From the NCBI GenBank assembly GCA_964569845.1, contig CAZMUQ010000001.1, positions 78,325 to 142,324 of the forward strand: DNA of 64,000 nt, read 5' to 3'. Positions 7,970-16,391 of this stretch are shown here, piece by piece. This DNA is from CAZMUQ01 sp964569845. Its GTDB lineage: Archaea > Thermoproteota > Bathyarchaeia > Hecatellales > Hecatellaceae. A program made the position numbers and the translations under genes. The notes under the pieces are model-generated. The model made no database searches and was not told where the DNA came from. It was given only the letters and a program-made list of their open reading frames with translations. Within the stretch, counting starts at the first letter, position 1. Every line of letters begins with the position of its first letter.

Positions 7970-8536
7970 TCACCAGGGCTCCTTTTTCTTACCAATTTTA
8001 TATGCAAGATAGCAACCTACTCTATGAGCTATAAATGTTGAAATGAGAACAACAAGAATTATGTAGATGTCTATTGTAACTAATTGGAAAAAATTGTTAA
8101 ATAGGTATGCTAGCAAAAGTGAAAAAGATATGAAATCTAATTGGTCTAGAATAGGGATAGGTGCACCTCTTGGTAGCCCTAATCTTCTCTTTATAAATGA
8201 ACCTAATAAATCTCCAATAACTGCACCAATAGCAATAAAAAAACCAAACAGAACAAAGTAGTAAATTTTTGCTTGAATATAGAATGAAATAGGAATTTTA
8301 AGCTTACTTAGTATCATAAGCTCAATAAGATAACCAAAAATTCCAAAAATTGTTCCAAATATAACACCATTAAGAGTTTTTCCTTCACCAAAAATTCTCC
8401 TACCATCAATAAAGTTTTTTCCCATGTCTATAGGTCTCCCTCCACCAAGTAAAAGTGCAAAACCATTTGCCATGTAAGCTGGAACAACTATAAGGAAGAT
8501 TACAACAAAAAAGTTAACATCTAATTCTCTAAACAT
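7970..8536 (-). CDS. carS: CDP-archaeol synthase (CarS)
   Basis: An integral membrane enzyme of ether-lipid synthesis that transfers CMP from CTP to digeranylgeranylglyceryl phosphate, giving CDP-archaeol. The protein has about five hydrophobic segments. Conserved polar motifs are PAYMANGFALLLGGGRPID (residues ~19-37), FIDGRRIFGEGKTLNG (~42-57), GAVIGDLLGSFIKRRLGLPRGAP and ILDQLDF, all typical of the DUF46/CarS family. Length (188 aa) is normal. It is followed on the same strand, and preceded upstream at 45 nt, by unrelated genes; the upstream FAD-dependent dehydrogenase may be co-transcribed with it. Confidence 0.93.
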   Translation of the reverse strand: MFRELDVNFFVVIFLIVVPAYMANGFALLLGGGRPIDMGKNFIDGRRIFGEGKTLNGVIFGTIFGIFGYLIELMILSKLKIPISFYIQAKIYYFVLFGFFIAIGAVIGDLLGSFIKRRLGLPRGAPIPILDQLDFISFSLLLAYLFNNFFQLVTIDIYIILVVLISTFIAHRVGCYLAYKIGKKKEPW

Positions 8537-8580
8537 TTCTATAGATGCAAATTTTTTATTTTACTATTTTTGGGTTTAAA

Positions 8581-9972
8581 TTAAGTTAGGGATAAACCCT
8601 CCTTTTTTAGGATACCTTGTGCTGCTATAATCCCTGTGGCTGCGGCTATCACAATCCCCCTAGAAAGCCCTGCACCATCTCCTGCTACAAACAAGTTTTC
8701 TATTGGGGTTTCTAAGTTATTGTTAGTGTAGATTCGATTTGCTGAAAATTTAACCTCTGGTGCGTAAAGCAAAGTTGAGGTGGAAGCCACGCCAGGTATA
8801 ACATTGTCTAACTTATACAATCCTTCAATAATATCCGTTATAATACGGTGCGGCATAGCCATAGCAATATCTCCAGGTGTTACTGTTTTTAATGTCGGTT
8901 TAATATTCCCATTCTCAATTCTTTTCCACGTTGATCTTCTACCTTTTTCCAGGTCTCCAAGCCTCTGAACTATAGGTCTCCCTCCACCAAGTAAGGTTGT
9001 TTGAGTTGCAATTGTACGGCCATAAACTGAAGCATCCTCTAATGGTTCTGTTAAACCTATTCTTACAAGAAAAGCAAAATTTGTATTCTGAGATTTTAGG
9101 CTATTCATACAATGTCCATTTACACCAACAAGATTTTCATCATAAACCTCTAAGCATACAAATCCCTTATGGTTTACACAGAAAGTTCGTACAAGGTCAT
9201 CATATTTTTTTGTATAAATATGGAACTTTGGATCCTTGTTTATGGAGGTAACAGGCTCCATAACTATTGCTGGAACCTCCACTCTAACACCAATATCTAT
9301 TGGTTCATGTTTTGTTGGAATTCCAAGCCTTCTTGCTTCTTCAGCAAGCCAGTTTTGTCCACTTCTTCCAGGAGCAACAATAATATATTTGGACTTTATT
9401 TTTTTGCCATTTTCAAGAGTAATAAAACCTTTATCTACATGAAGAACGTTTCTTTTTAACAAGAATTCAACATTTTTTGCTTCCAAATCTTCCATAAAAT
9501 TTTGGAGAAGTCTTGGAGCATTATCTGTCCCTATTTCTCTTTGTGGTGTTGGGATAAATTTTGCTCCAACCGCGGCAGCTCTTCTTTCTAACTCCTCAGC
9601 CTCCTCACTACTAGGCTCATACAATACATTGGGGCAACCGTATTTTAAGAATACTTCATCTACTCTTTTAATAAGTTTCCAAGCTTTTTCCGGGTTATCT
9701 ACTAGCTCATAAAGATTTCCACCAATATCAGGCCTAAGATTTAATCTTCCACTTGAAAGAGTTCCAGCACCTCCAACACCGCAAAGAACATTACATGGAG
9801 AACATCTTGTACATCCACGGTACTCTTGTTCAGGACATATACGGTTTAATGGTTTATCTCCCTTATCAACAATTAAAACTTTTAAAGAACTTTTTTCAGC
9901 GATTTCTAATGCTGCAAATAATCCTGCAGGGCCAGCTCCAACTATAACAACATCTGGTGATTCTTCTACCAT
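8581..9972 (-). CDS. FAD-dependent dehydrogenase (COG2509-like)
   Basis: A 463-residue NAD(P)/FAD-type oxidoreductase with an N-terminal Rossmann motif DVVIVGAGPAGLFAALEIA (residues ~7-25) and a C-terminal FAD-binding segment NLFVAGDGAGLSRGIVIAAATG. Between them is a Cys-rich stretch, ICPEQEYRGCTRCSPCNVLCG (residues 45-65), which may bind an Fe-S cluster or provide redox cysteines, followed by GVGGAGTLSSGRLNLRP. The family is widespread in bacteria and archaea but its substrate is not established. It is 44 nt upstream of carS on the same strand, so a role linked to isoprenoid lipids is possible but unsupported; it lacks the sequence features of geranylgeranyl reductase. Confidence 0.85.
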   Translation of the reverse strand: MVEESPDVVIVGAGPAGLFAALEIAEKSSLKVLIVDKGDKPLNRICPEQEYRGCTRCSPCNVLCGVGGAGTLSSGRLNLRPDIGGNLYELVDNPEKAWKLIKRVDEVFLKYGCPNVLYEPSSEEAEELERRAAAVGAKFIPTPQREIGTDNAPRLLQNFMEDLEAKNVEFLLKRNVLHVDKGFITLENGKKIKSKYIIVAPGRSGQNWLAEEARRLGIPTKHEPIDIGVRVEVPAIVMEPVTSINKDPKFHIYTKKYDDLVRTFCVNHKGFVCLEVYDENLVGVNGHCMNSLKSQNTNFAFLVRIGLTEPLEDASVYGRTIATQTTLLGGGRPIVQRLGDLEKGRRSTWKRIENGNIKPTLKTVTPGDIAMAMPHRIITDIIEGLYKLDNVIPGVASTSTLLYAPEVKFSANRIYTNNNLETPIENLFVAGDGAGLSRGIVIAAATGIIAAQGILKKEGLSLT

Positions 9973-10055
9973 CTTGAACCATTTTAGATTAAGGGGGAGA
10001 GGTTTATATCTTTTATTATCTTAATTTCTAAAGTAAAGTTTATACGCCTCCGCTT

Positions 10056-10904
10056 TTACCATGAAATTTTTTCTAATTCTTTAAGGGTTCCGAGATAGGT
10101 TCCATCCAAAAGAAAAATTTCAGCCTTCTCTAAAAGTACCCCGTCAGACCTAACAACGGGTCCTAAAAGCTCGTTTTTGGATTTAACATTAAACGGTATT
10201 CCCCCAAGAAGGTCGTTAAAAGCAGGCATAATTACCAATTCAGAGCATTTAGCATAAACATTGTATCTTTCAGCTAAAAGTTGTTTAGGAGCCTGATTTT
10301 TTCCAGGGGTAATCCCTCTATGCTTTAAAAAAGAGTATACTAGTTTCTCAACTTCTACTGGAGCTTTAACCCATATAGATTTAGAAGTTTTAAAGCCGAA
10401 TGCTCCTCTAAATTGAATTGTTGGATGGTTATGCCCTATAACCCACATTTTAGCTTCAAAAAGTTTTGGAGATGGCCATGTATGCCCGTGAAAAAGCCCT
10501 ATTTTTTCTTTTTTTCCAATGATTACCCCTCTACTAGAACTTATAATAGTTTTTGGCGAAGAAAGATAAGAAATCTTTCCATCATGATTTCCAGGAATTA
10601 TTAGAAGTGTTTCAACATTTTTTTCAAATTCTCTAAGAAAACTTGAGGTATCTACCCACTCTTTAGATGAAATTTTTGGTATTGTATGTTTTAGGTCTCC
10701 AAGAATTATTAACCTGTCAGGCTTAGTTTCTTCAATTACCCTAAGCAGCATCTCCTTAAACCTTTCAGTCTGAGAAGGGATGCTTATTCCAGCTTCTACA
10801 AGTTCAAGTTCATATCCTAGGTGAATATCACTTAGAATAATGTTTTTTTCTTTGCCTTCTTCTACCAGTAAAATAGGCCAAGGGGTATAGGGTTTTACTA
10901 GCAA
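10056..10904 (-). CDS. calcineurin-like metallophosphoesterase
   Basis: The protein carries the dinuclear metal motifs in order: SDIHLGYE (residues ~25-32), ILGDLKH (GDx motif, ~67-73), IPGNHDG (GNHD, ~102-108), FHGHTWP and WVIGHNHP (GHxH). It belongs to the archaeal phosphoesterase family (COG1407) often found near DNA helicase genes; likely substrates are phosphodiesters or nucleotides. Length 282 is normal. The C-terminal ~80 residues form a family-specific extension (ELVIMPAFNDLLGGIPFN). It is divergent from the SWIM-domain gene across a 61-nt gap, a context compatible with DNA repair, but that is inference. Confidence 0.88.
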   Translation of the reverse strand: MLVKPYTPWPILLVEEGKEKNIILSDIHLGYELELVEAGISIPSQTERFKEMLLRVIEETKPDRLIILGDLKHTIPKISSKEWVDTSSFLREFEKNVETLLIIPGNHDGKISYLSSPKTIISSSRGVIIGKKEKIGLFHGHTWPSPKLFEAKMWVIGHNHPTIQFRGAFGFKTSKSIWVKAPVEVEKLVYSFLKHRGITPGKNQAPKQLLAERYNVYAKCSELVIMPAFNDLLGGIPFNVKSKNELLGPVVRSDGVLLEKAEIFLLDGTYLGTLKELEKISW

Positions 10905-10965
10905 AATGCATACCCAGTAAAAATATTTCTAAATTAGCTTATTAACAGTTATTTTAGGTAAGAAG

Positions 10966-11385
10966 TTGCGTGAGGAAGAAAAGCTTATAGAAGAAGTTTG
11001 TAAAAAGATAAAGGAAATTGGAAAAATAGGTGAAGATGAGAAACAAAAACTTTACGAAGTCTTTGGTAAGCGTTTTAGGAATGCATTAAAAGCTTTAGAT
11101 GAAGAAGCTATCAAGAAGTATGTTTTTAAGCCTAGTGGAAGAACCGTGTGGATTGTTGTTGGTAAAGAGAGAGATTATGAAGTTATTCCGCTTGTTGGAT
11201 ACTGTAGTTGTGATGACTTCTATTTTAGGGTTTTAAGTGGAAGTGTTTTTTTATGCTACCATGTAATAGCTCAAAAACTTGCGGAAGCATTAGGAAAATA
11301 TGAAGTTATAGAGGAGGAGGACTCTTTTTATGAAGTTTTAATGAAAGAGTGGCGTTTTATTAGTGAATCTAACCCCTCAGATTGA
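10966..11385 (+). CDS. SWIM zinc-finger protein
   Basis: A 139-residue protein with a charged helical N-terminus and a SWIM-type zinc finger: CSCDDFYFRVLSGSVFLCYHV, giving C-x-C then, after about 15 residues, C-x-H (residues ~81-100). In eukaryotes and archaea small SWIM proteins of this kind (Sws1/Shu2-like) partner Rad51 paralogues in recombination; I cannot tell whether that holds here. Start is a TTG. It is divergent from the metallophosphoesterase gene and followed after 20 nt by a copy of the TCCAAAAAATTGGA motif, then by the V/A-ATPase subunit D gene. Confidence 0.8.
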   Translation: MREEEKLIEEVCKKIKEIGKIGEDEKQKLYEVFGKRFRNALKALDEEAIKKYVFKPSGRTVWIVVGKERDYEVIPLVGYCSCDDFYFRVLSGSVFLCYHVIAQKLAEALGKYEVIEEEDSFYEVLMKEWRFISESNPSD

Positions 11386-11404
11386 GTTTTAAACTGTACA
11401 TCTC

Positions 11405-11418
11405 TCCAAAAAATTGGA
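11405..11418. repeat. intergenic 14-mer TCCAAAAAATTGGA
   Basis: Identical to the arm at 7006-7019 and the complement of 6979-6992. It lies 20 nt after the SWIM gene stop and 72 nt before atpD. A 12-of-14 relative (TCCAAAAAATTG then TA) is found at 3296-3309, just after tRNA-Gln. All copies are intergenic, which suggests a shared signal such as a regulator site or 3'-end element; four sites are too few to decide. Confidence 0.45.
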
Positions 11419-11489
11419 CAATTTAAGTTAAGCCAAATTTTAAATATGGGAAATTTAAAACTAGCTTTTAGACTTAATAGGCGAGAAAA

Positions 11490-12146
11490 TTGTCGAGAGA
11501 AATTATTGCTGGAGTTCATGCTACAAGAGCTGAGATGCTTAGACTTAAAAGAAGAGTTCAAATTGCACGTAGAGGTCATGATTTGCTTGTTGAAAAAAGA
11601 GATGCTCTTCTTATGCATTTTTTTGATGCTGTTGGAAAGTTTGAAAACATTCGTAAAAGATTAGAGGCTGCCTTAATTGAAGCATACAAGAAATTTATTA
11701 GGGCTAAACTTATTGTAGGTTCAGATAAAATTTATGAGCTGGCTTATTCTATGCCTGAACGTTTTGAAATAGACGAAAAAATTAGGAATATTATAGGAGT
11801 ACCTATCCCAATTTTTGAGGTTTATATTAAGGATAAGCCTGAAAAAGGTTGGTGGTATAATACCCAAGAAACATCCGCTACTATTGATGATGCTGTAAAA
11901 GGTATGGAGGAAGTTGTTAAGCTTATGGTAGAGTTAGCTGAGGTTGAAACAGCTGTAAAAAGACTTGCAGAAGTAATTATCATGACAAAAAGAAGAGTTA
12001 ATGCACTTGAGAAAGTTATAATTCCTAGGCTGGAAAATACTGTAAAATATATTCAAATGCAGCTTGAGGAAAGAACAAGAGAAGACTTTTTCAGGTTAAA
12101 GAGAATCAAAAAGATTCATGAAGTACAAAAAGCTGCTGTAGCTTAA
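11490..12146 (+). CDS. atpD: V/A-type ATP synthase subunit D
   Basis: Subunit D forms the central stalk of the archaeal A1Ao ATP synthase and rotates within the A3B3 head. The sequence shows the family N-terminus (TRAEMLRLKRRVQIARRGHDLLVEKRDAL, residues ~11-39) and the long C-terminal helix AEVIIMTKRRVNALEKVIIPRL, both part of the antiparallel coiled coil. Length (218 aa) is normal. I take the TTG at 11490 because LSREIIAGVHATR matches family N-termini. Other subunits of the complex are not in the window, so it is separated from the main atp operon, as in several TACK archaea. It overlaps the NAC gene tail to tail by 4 nt. Confidence 0.95.
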   Translation: MSREIIAGVHATRAEMLRLKRRVQIARRGHDLLVEKRDALLMHFFDAVGKFENIRKRLEAALIEAYKKFIRAKLIVGSDKIYELAYSMPERFEIDEKIRNIIGVPIPIFEVYIKDKPEKGWWYNTQETSATIDDAVKGMEEVVKLMVELAEVETAVKRLAEVIIMTKRRVNALEKVIIPRLENTVKYIQMQLEERTREDFFRLKRIKKIHEVQKAAVA

Positions 12147-12544
12147 TCTACTTTCTTCCTAGATGTTAGCATTAGAATTGCTTGAGCAAGATCTCCTTTA
12201 CATTCTTTTAATGCTGCTTTAGCTTCTTCAAAATCTACGTTTGCTTGTTGAGCTACAAGTAAAACATCTTCATCTGAAATTTTTTCATCTCCCTCTAATA
12301 GTTTAAGTTCTTCTGAAAGAGTTTTTTCCTCTACTTTTTCGCCAAAAACTTGAAAAATCTTTTGACCCTGAACTTCAAGCAAAGTAACCATAGGATTCTG
12401 AATTATTATTTCTTTTGTTGAAGTTTTTAGGACAACTTCCTTAACATCCTCAACTTCCTTAGTATTTACCCCAAATTTACCCATAATTCGTTTAAGTTCT
12501 CTCGAGCTTAAGCGTCTCATAAGATATTCAAAACTCTTTCCCAA
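12143..12544 (-). CDS. nac: nascent polypeptide-associated complex protein (archaeal NAC)
   Basis: A 133-residue ribosome-associated chaperone that contacts nascent chains; archaeal NAC works as a homodimer. The basic N-terminus (SFEYLMRRLSSRELKRIMGKFG) is the ribosome-binding region, the NAC beta-barrel spans residues ~35-75 (IIIQNPMVTLLEVQGQKIFQVFG), and a C-terminal UBA domain follows (DEDVLLVAQQANVDFEEAKAAL and CKGDLAQAILMLTS). Order and length match the family. The gene is 2 nt downstream of argG on the same strand, so the two are likely co-transcribed. Confidence 0.95.
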   Translation of the reverse strand: MGKSFEYLMRRLSSRELKRIMGKFGVNTKEVEDVKEVVLKTSTKEIIIQNPMVTLLEVQGQKIFQVFGEKVEEKTLSEELKLLEGDEKISDEDVLLVAQQANVDFEEAKAALKECKGDLAQAILMLTSRKKVD

Positions 12545-12546
12545 AT

Positions 12547-13716
12547 TTAATCCTTACGGGAAGTAAACCTTGAATCTCTTGTTTGCAACCCCCATAACTT
12601 AATAAATCCATATGCAATAGATTGGTTATATTCAGGCTTCCTATAGATTGCATATGGAGAAGACCTCCCAACAACGGTTATGCTGCCCTTAAAAAGTTTA
12701 AGCCTAACATCTCCAGATACACGCTGCTGAGTTCTATTTATAAATGCATCTAAATCCTCTCTTAATGGGTCCATCCATAAACCTGAGTAAACAAGCCACG
12801 CCCATTCAGCATCAACATATTGTTTGAATGCAAGCTCATGTTTAGTTAAAACAAGTTTCTCTAAATCTTTATGAGCTTCAATTAAGCATAAAGCTGCAGG
12901 GCACTCATAAACTTCTCTAGACTTTATTCCAATAACCCTATCTTCAATATGGTCTATTCTACCTACTCCATGTTTCCCAGCGAGTATATTTAATTGTTCT
13001 ATTAGAGTAATAGGATTAAGCTGGTCACCATTAATAGCTATAGGGATACCGTTTTCAAATGTTAATGTAACATATTCAGGAATGTTTGGAGCTTCTTCCG
13101 GTGATACTGTTAGTTCAAAAACTTCTGATGGAGGTTCTTCTGCAGGATTATCAAGAGGCCCGCATTCTATAGACCTACCCCAAAGATTCTGGTCAATACT
13201 GTATGGATGAGTTTTTAATGTTAAAGGTATTCCATGCTTTTTCGCATATTTAATTTCTTCCTCCCTTGTTAACCTCCATTCACGTACAGGAGCAATAATT
13301 TTTAAATCTGGAGCTAGCGACTCGATTGTAACTTCGAATCTAATTTGGTCATTTCCTTGACCGGTGCAACCATGAGCAACAGCAGAGGCCCCTTCTTTTT
13401 TTGCAACTTCAACAAGCTTTTCAGCTATTAATGGTCTTGAAAGAGCACTGCTTAAAGGATACTTTCCCTCATAAAGGGCATTAGCCTTTATTGCTGGAAA
13501 AATAAATTTTTCTACGAATTCTTTTTTTGCATCTATGGTATAATGTTTTACTGCTCCTGATTTTATTGCTTTTTGCTCAATAACTTTTAGATCCTCTTTT
13601 TGACCTACATCAACTGTTAAAGTTATAACTTCAAATTTGTAGTGTTCACTTAACCATTTAACCATAACTGATGTATCAAGACCTCCAGAATATGCAAGTA
13701 CAACCTTTTCCACCAA
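12547..13716 (-). CDS. argG: argininosuccinate synthase
   Basis: The enzyme joins citrulline and aspartate with ATP in arginine synthesis. The ATP pyrophosphatase loop is VVLAYSGGLDTSVMVKWL at residues ~5-22; other hallmarks are YPLSSALSRPLIAEKL, AVAHGCTGQGNDQIRFE, and RSIECGPLDNPAEEPP. Length (389 aa) is standard. The start is TTG (13716) or the next codon, GTG. Argininosuccinate lyase (argH) and the earlier ornithine genes are not in the window. Arginine made here would also feed the arginine decarboxylase at 7 kb. Confidence 0.96.
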   Translation of the reverse strand: MVEKVVLAYSGGLDTSVMVKWLSEHYKFEVITLTVDVGQKEDLKVIEQKAIKSGAVKHYTIDAKKEFVEKFIFPAIKANALYEGKYPLSSALSRPLIAEKLVEVAKKEGASAVAHGCTGQGNDQIRFEVTIESLAPDLKIIAPVREWRLTREEEIKYAKKHGIPLTLKTHPYSIDQNLWGRSIECGPLDNPAEEPPSEVFELTVSPEEAPNIPEYVTLTFENGIPIAINGDQLNPITLIEQLNILAGKHGVGRIDHIEDRVIGIKSREVYECPAALCLIEAHKDLEKLVLTKHELAFKQYVDAEWAWLVYSGLWMDPLREDLDAFINRTQQRVSGDVRLKLFKGSITVVGRSSPYAIYRKPEYNQSIAYGFIKLWGLQTRDSRFTSRKD

Positions 13717-13783
13717 TAACTAAAAACACCACCCTTACCTGTTGAAAGAAAGGATAATTACCATGCTAATTAATGTTTTATAG

Positions 13784-14287
13784 TTAAAATTGATAATCTC
13801 CAAACCTTTTAAGATACTCGATAAGTCCACCACTATTTAAAATATTGATTAAAGGTTTCGGGATAGGTTTAAACTTGTAATTTTTACCAGTTTTAAGGTT
13901 ACTTATTAACCCTTTTTCTAAGTCTACTTCAACGATATCTCCTTCAACAATCTCCCTAGCAGCATCTTTACATTCTATTACAGGTAAACCTATGTTTATA
14001 GCATTCCTAAAAAATATTCTTGCAAAAGATTCTGCTATTATTGTGGAAATCCCTACCTCCTTTAATACTCTTGGTGCATGTTCACGGCTTGAACCGCAAC
14101 CAAAATTTCTACCAGCAACAATAATATCTCCTAGATTAACCTTTTTTGAGAAATTAGGGTCAATTCCTTCCATTGCATGTTTAGCAAGCTCCTTCATATC
14201 TAAGGTTTTAAATTTATATTTTCCAGGAATTATTATATCGGTATTTACATCATCACCAAACTTCCAAACCTTACCTTTAAACTTCAT
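13784..14287 (-). CDS. leuD: 3-isopropylmalate dehydratase small subunit
   Basis: The small (swivel-domain) subunit partners LeuC in isomerising 2- to 3-isopropylmalate. Sequence signs are VWKFGDDVNTDIIIPGKYK near the N-terminus, GRNFGCGSSREHAPRVLKE (the conserved GCGSSREHA) and IIAESFARIFFRNAINIGLPV. Its ~167-residue length is normal. A GTG at 14299 would add MGCC, but the ATG at 14287 gives the usual MKFKGKVWKFG start. It follows leuC after about 17 nt, so the two form an operon. Homoaconitase or citramalate isomerase activity is possible; the substrate loop PGKYKFKT does not settle it. Confidence 0.92.
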   Translation of the reverse strand: MKFKGKVWKFGDDVNTDIIIPGKYKFKTLDMKELAKHAMEGIDPNFSKKVNLGDIIVAGRNFGCGSSREHAPRVLKEVGISTIIAESFARIFFRNAINIGLPVIECKDAAREIVEGDIVEVDLEKGLISNLKTGKNYKFKPIPKPLINILNSGGLIEYLKRFGDYQF

Positions 14288-14304
14288 ACAGCATCCCACA
14301 CATA

Positions 14305-15561
14305 CTAGCTACACTTATATTCTACAATCTTACCCTTTATAGCTGAAGCTGCAGCAGTTATTGGAGAGCAAAGATATATATCTGCTTTATCGCAACCCAT
14401 TCTTCCAACAAAGTTTCGGTTGGCTGTTGAAAGAACGATTTCTCCTTCAGCTGGGACACCTTGATGAGCTCCAACACATGGACCGCAACCAGGGTTACAA
14501 ACAGTGCATCCAGCTTCAACAAAAATTTCCATTAAACCTTTTTTTAATGCTTCAAGATATACTCTCCTTGAAGCTGGAACAACTATCATTCTTGTTTTTC
14601 TATTTATTTTTTCACCCTTCAATATTCTTGCTGCAACTTCTAAATCTTCAACTCTACCATTGGTACATGAACCAAGAAAAACTTGGTCAACCTCTAAACC
14701 TTCAATTTCACTTACAGATTTAACATTGTCAACAGTTGGAGGACAAGCTATTTGCGGTTCCAGGTTGGAAATATCAAATTCATATACTTCTTCAAAATAA
14801 GCATCCTTATCGTTCTTTACAACTTGGAAATTTATTTTACCTCGGATAGCTTCAATATAGCTCATTGTCTTATTATCTGGTTCAACAATACCTGTTTTTG
14901 CTCCAATTTCAACAGCCATATTACATAAGGTTAATCTTCCATTAACACTTAATTCCTTAACAACATCTCCAGAAAAATCAATAGCTTTATAAGTTGCACC
15001 ATCAGCTTTAACTTCACCAGCAATATAAAGAATTATATCCTTTGCTGTAATATTTGCTGGAATATTTCCAGAAATGTTGTATCTAACAGTTTCTGGAACC
15101 TTAAACCAGAGTTTACCTGTTTTAAAAACAGCAGCCATTTCTGTTGAACCTATTCCTGTTGCAAAAGCACCTAACGCACCATAAGTACAAGTATGAGAAT
15201 CTGCACCAACAATAAGCATACCTGGAAGAACATGATTTTCAACCATTAATTGGTGGCCTATTCCACAACCAACATCATAGAAGTTTTCTATATTTTGCTC
15301 AAAAGCAAAATTTCTTAAAAGCTTCTGAAGATTTGATGTACCCTCAGATGCACTAGGAGCAACATGATCTATAGCAAGAACTATTTTCTTAGAGTCCCAA
15401 ACTTTCTCAGCACCCATTTCTCTAAACGATTTTATAGCTAAAGGGCCTGTACCATCATGAGCCATAGCAAAATCTATATTTGCAACTATAAGTTCACCAA
15501 CTTCAACTTTTCTTCCTGAAGCCTTTTCTAAAATTTTTTCTGTAATAGTTTTACCTGCCAA
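14305..15561 (-). CDS. leuC: 3-isopropylmalate dehydratase large subunit
   Basis: This 418-aa aconitase-family protein holds the [4Fe-4S] cluster: Cys in FLGSCTNGRVEDLEVAA (residues ~298-314) and the pair in CTVCNPGCGPCVGAHQG. Other family blocks are AMAHDGTGPLAIKSF, DHVAPSASEGTSNLQ, GIGHQLMVENHVLPGMLIVGADSH (first part) and TCTYGALGAFATGIGSTEMA. It acts with LeuD downstream. The start is a TTG with a short AGGTGA ribosome binding site; a TATA-like CTATAAG lies ~20 nt upstream, and a 13-bp palindrome lies just beyond it. The protein may also handle citramalate or homocitrate. Confidence 0.94.
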   Translation of the reverse strand: MAGKTITEKILEKASGRKVEVGELIVANIDFAMAHDGTGPLAIKSFREMGAEKVWDSKKIVLAIDHVAPSASEGTSNLQKLLRNFAFEQNIENFYDVGCGIGHQLMVENHVLPGMLIVGADSHTCTYGALGAFATGIGSTEMAAVFKTGKLWFKVPETVRYNISGNIPANITAKDIILYIAGEVKADGATYKAIDFSGDVVKELSVNGRLTLCNMAVEIGAKTGIVEPDNKTMSYIEAIRGKINFQVVKNDKDAYFEEVYEFDISNLEPQIACPPTVDNVKSVSEIEGLEVDQVFLGSCTNGRVEDLEVAARILKGEKINRKTRMIVVPASRRVYLEALKKGLMEIFVEAGCTVCNPGCGPCVGAHQGVPAEGEIVLSTANRNFVGRMGCDKADIYLCSPITAAASAIKGKIVEYKCS

Positions 15562-15590
15562 CCTTTCACCTGATAAACTTATAGGTACTT

Positions 15591-15603
15591 GTACTTAAAG
15601 TAC
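15591..15603. promoter_or_regulatory. 13-bp palindrome upstream of leuC
   Basis: GTACTTAAAGTAC is a perfect palindrome around a central A, lying just upstream of the TATA-like element of leuC and in the divergent space to the PD-(D/E)XK gene. Additional TACTT half-sites flank it on both sides (15584, 15630). Its place suits an operator, but palindromes of this size arise fairly often in AT-rich DNA. Confidence 0.35.
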
Positions 15604-15675
15604 TAATTATATGATACTTAGTTAAAAATTAACAGTAAAAATAAAGCTTTTCTTTTATTTAGTTAATTTTTTTAA

Positions 15676-16371
15676 ATGTTGACATTAGTGATGGAAAAAC
15701 AATTAAAAGGAATCTTTTTATTATCAGTTTTAAGAATATTACAGGAGAAATCTTCATTTTCAGTAGATGAGCTTGCAAACATGCTTTTAGTACCTAAAAA
15801 TGATGTTATGAAATACTTGAACACTCTACTTGATGAAGGATTAGTAAATAAAGATCAGAGAGAATTTACGGTGAAACAACCACAAAAGATTATGATCGGT
15901 GTTAAAGCTGTAGAAAGCGGGTATACTATAGAAACTGTAAGCCGATACTTATCATGGGAAGATTTTGAAAAAATGGTTCAAACTATTTTTGACTTTAAAG
16001 GTTATAAAACTATAACTCATAAAAGGTTAAAAGTTGAAAAGAAAATTTTTGAAATTGACGTTTTAGCTTTTAATGAGAATTTATGTTTTTGTGTTGATTG
16101 TAAACATTGGAAGTATGGACTTAATAGGTCAAGGATTAGCGAGATAACAAAAAGGCAAGCTGAAAGAGCAAGGTTAGCTTCATTTAGCTTAAGGAAGATC
16201 GATGAAAAAATTGCTGAAAATACTCTAGTAATACCATTAATAGTAACCTTAACAGAAGTACCTTATAAAACTTTTAACATGGTTCCATTGGTACCTGTAC
16301 TAAAATTAAAATCTTTTCTTGAGGGTGTTCAAGGATGCCTACAAAATATTGTAACATTTAAAGTAAGTTAA
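15676..16371 (+). CDS. winged-helix plus PD-(D/E)XK nuclease-like protein
   Basis: The N-terminal ~75 residues read as a winged-helix DNA-binding domain (SSFSVDELANMLLVPKNDVMK then YLNTLLDEGLVN). The C-terminal part resembles Mrr-type restriction endonuclease folds: DFEKMVQTIFDFKGYKT, then EIDVLAFNENLCFCVDCKHWK, which supplies the acidic residue (EIDVLAF) and the D-x-K of a PD-(D/E)XK site (residues ~130-150). The lysine and acidic residues are kept, so a nuclease or nuclease-derived DNA-binding role is plausible. Start could be the second Met (residue 6). There is no methyltransferase nearby, so a restriction system is not supported. Substrate unknown. Confidence 0.7.
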   Translation: MLTLVMEKQLKGIFLLSVLRILQEKSSFSVDELANMLLVPKNDVMKYLNTLLDEGLVNKDQREFTVKQPQKIMIGVKAVESGYTIETVSRYLSWEDFEKMVQTIFDFKGYKTITHKRLKVEKKIFEIDVLAFNENLCFCVDCKHWKYGLNRSRISEITKRQAERARLASFSLRKIDEKIAENTLVIPLIVTLTEVPYKTFNMVPLVPVLKLKSFLEGVQGCLQNIVTFKVS

Positions 16372-16391
16372 AAATAAACTCTCTGGTGAAA

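Noticed and set aside
15676..16371. Restriction-modification system
   Set aside because: A nuclease-like domain is present, but there is no methyltransferase or specificity gene nearby.
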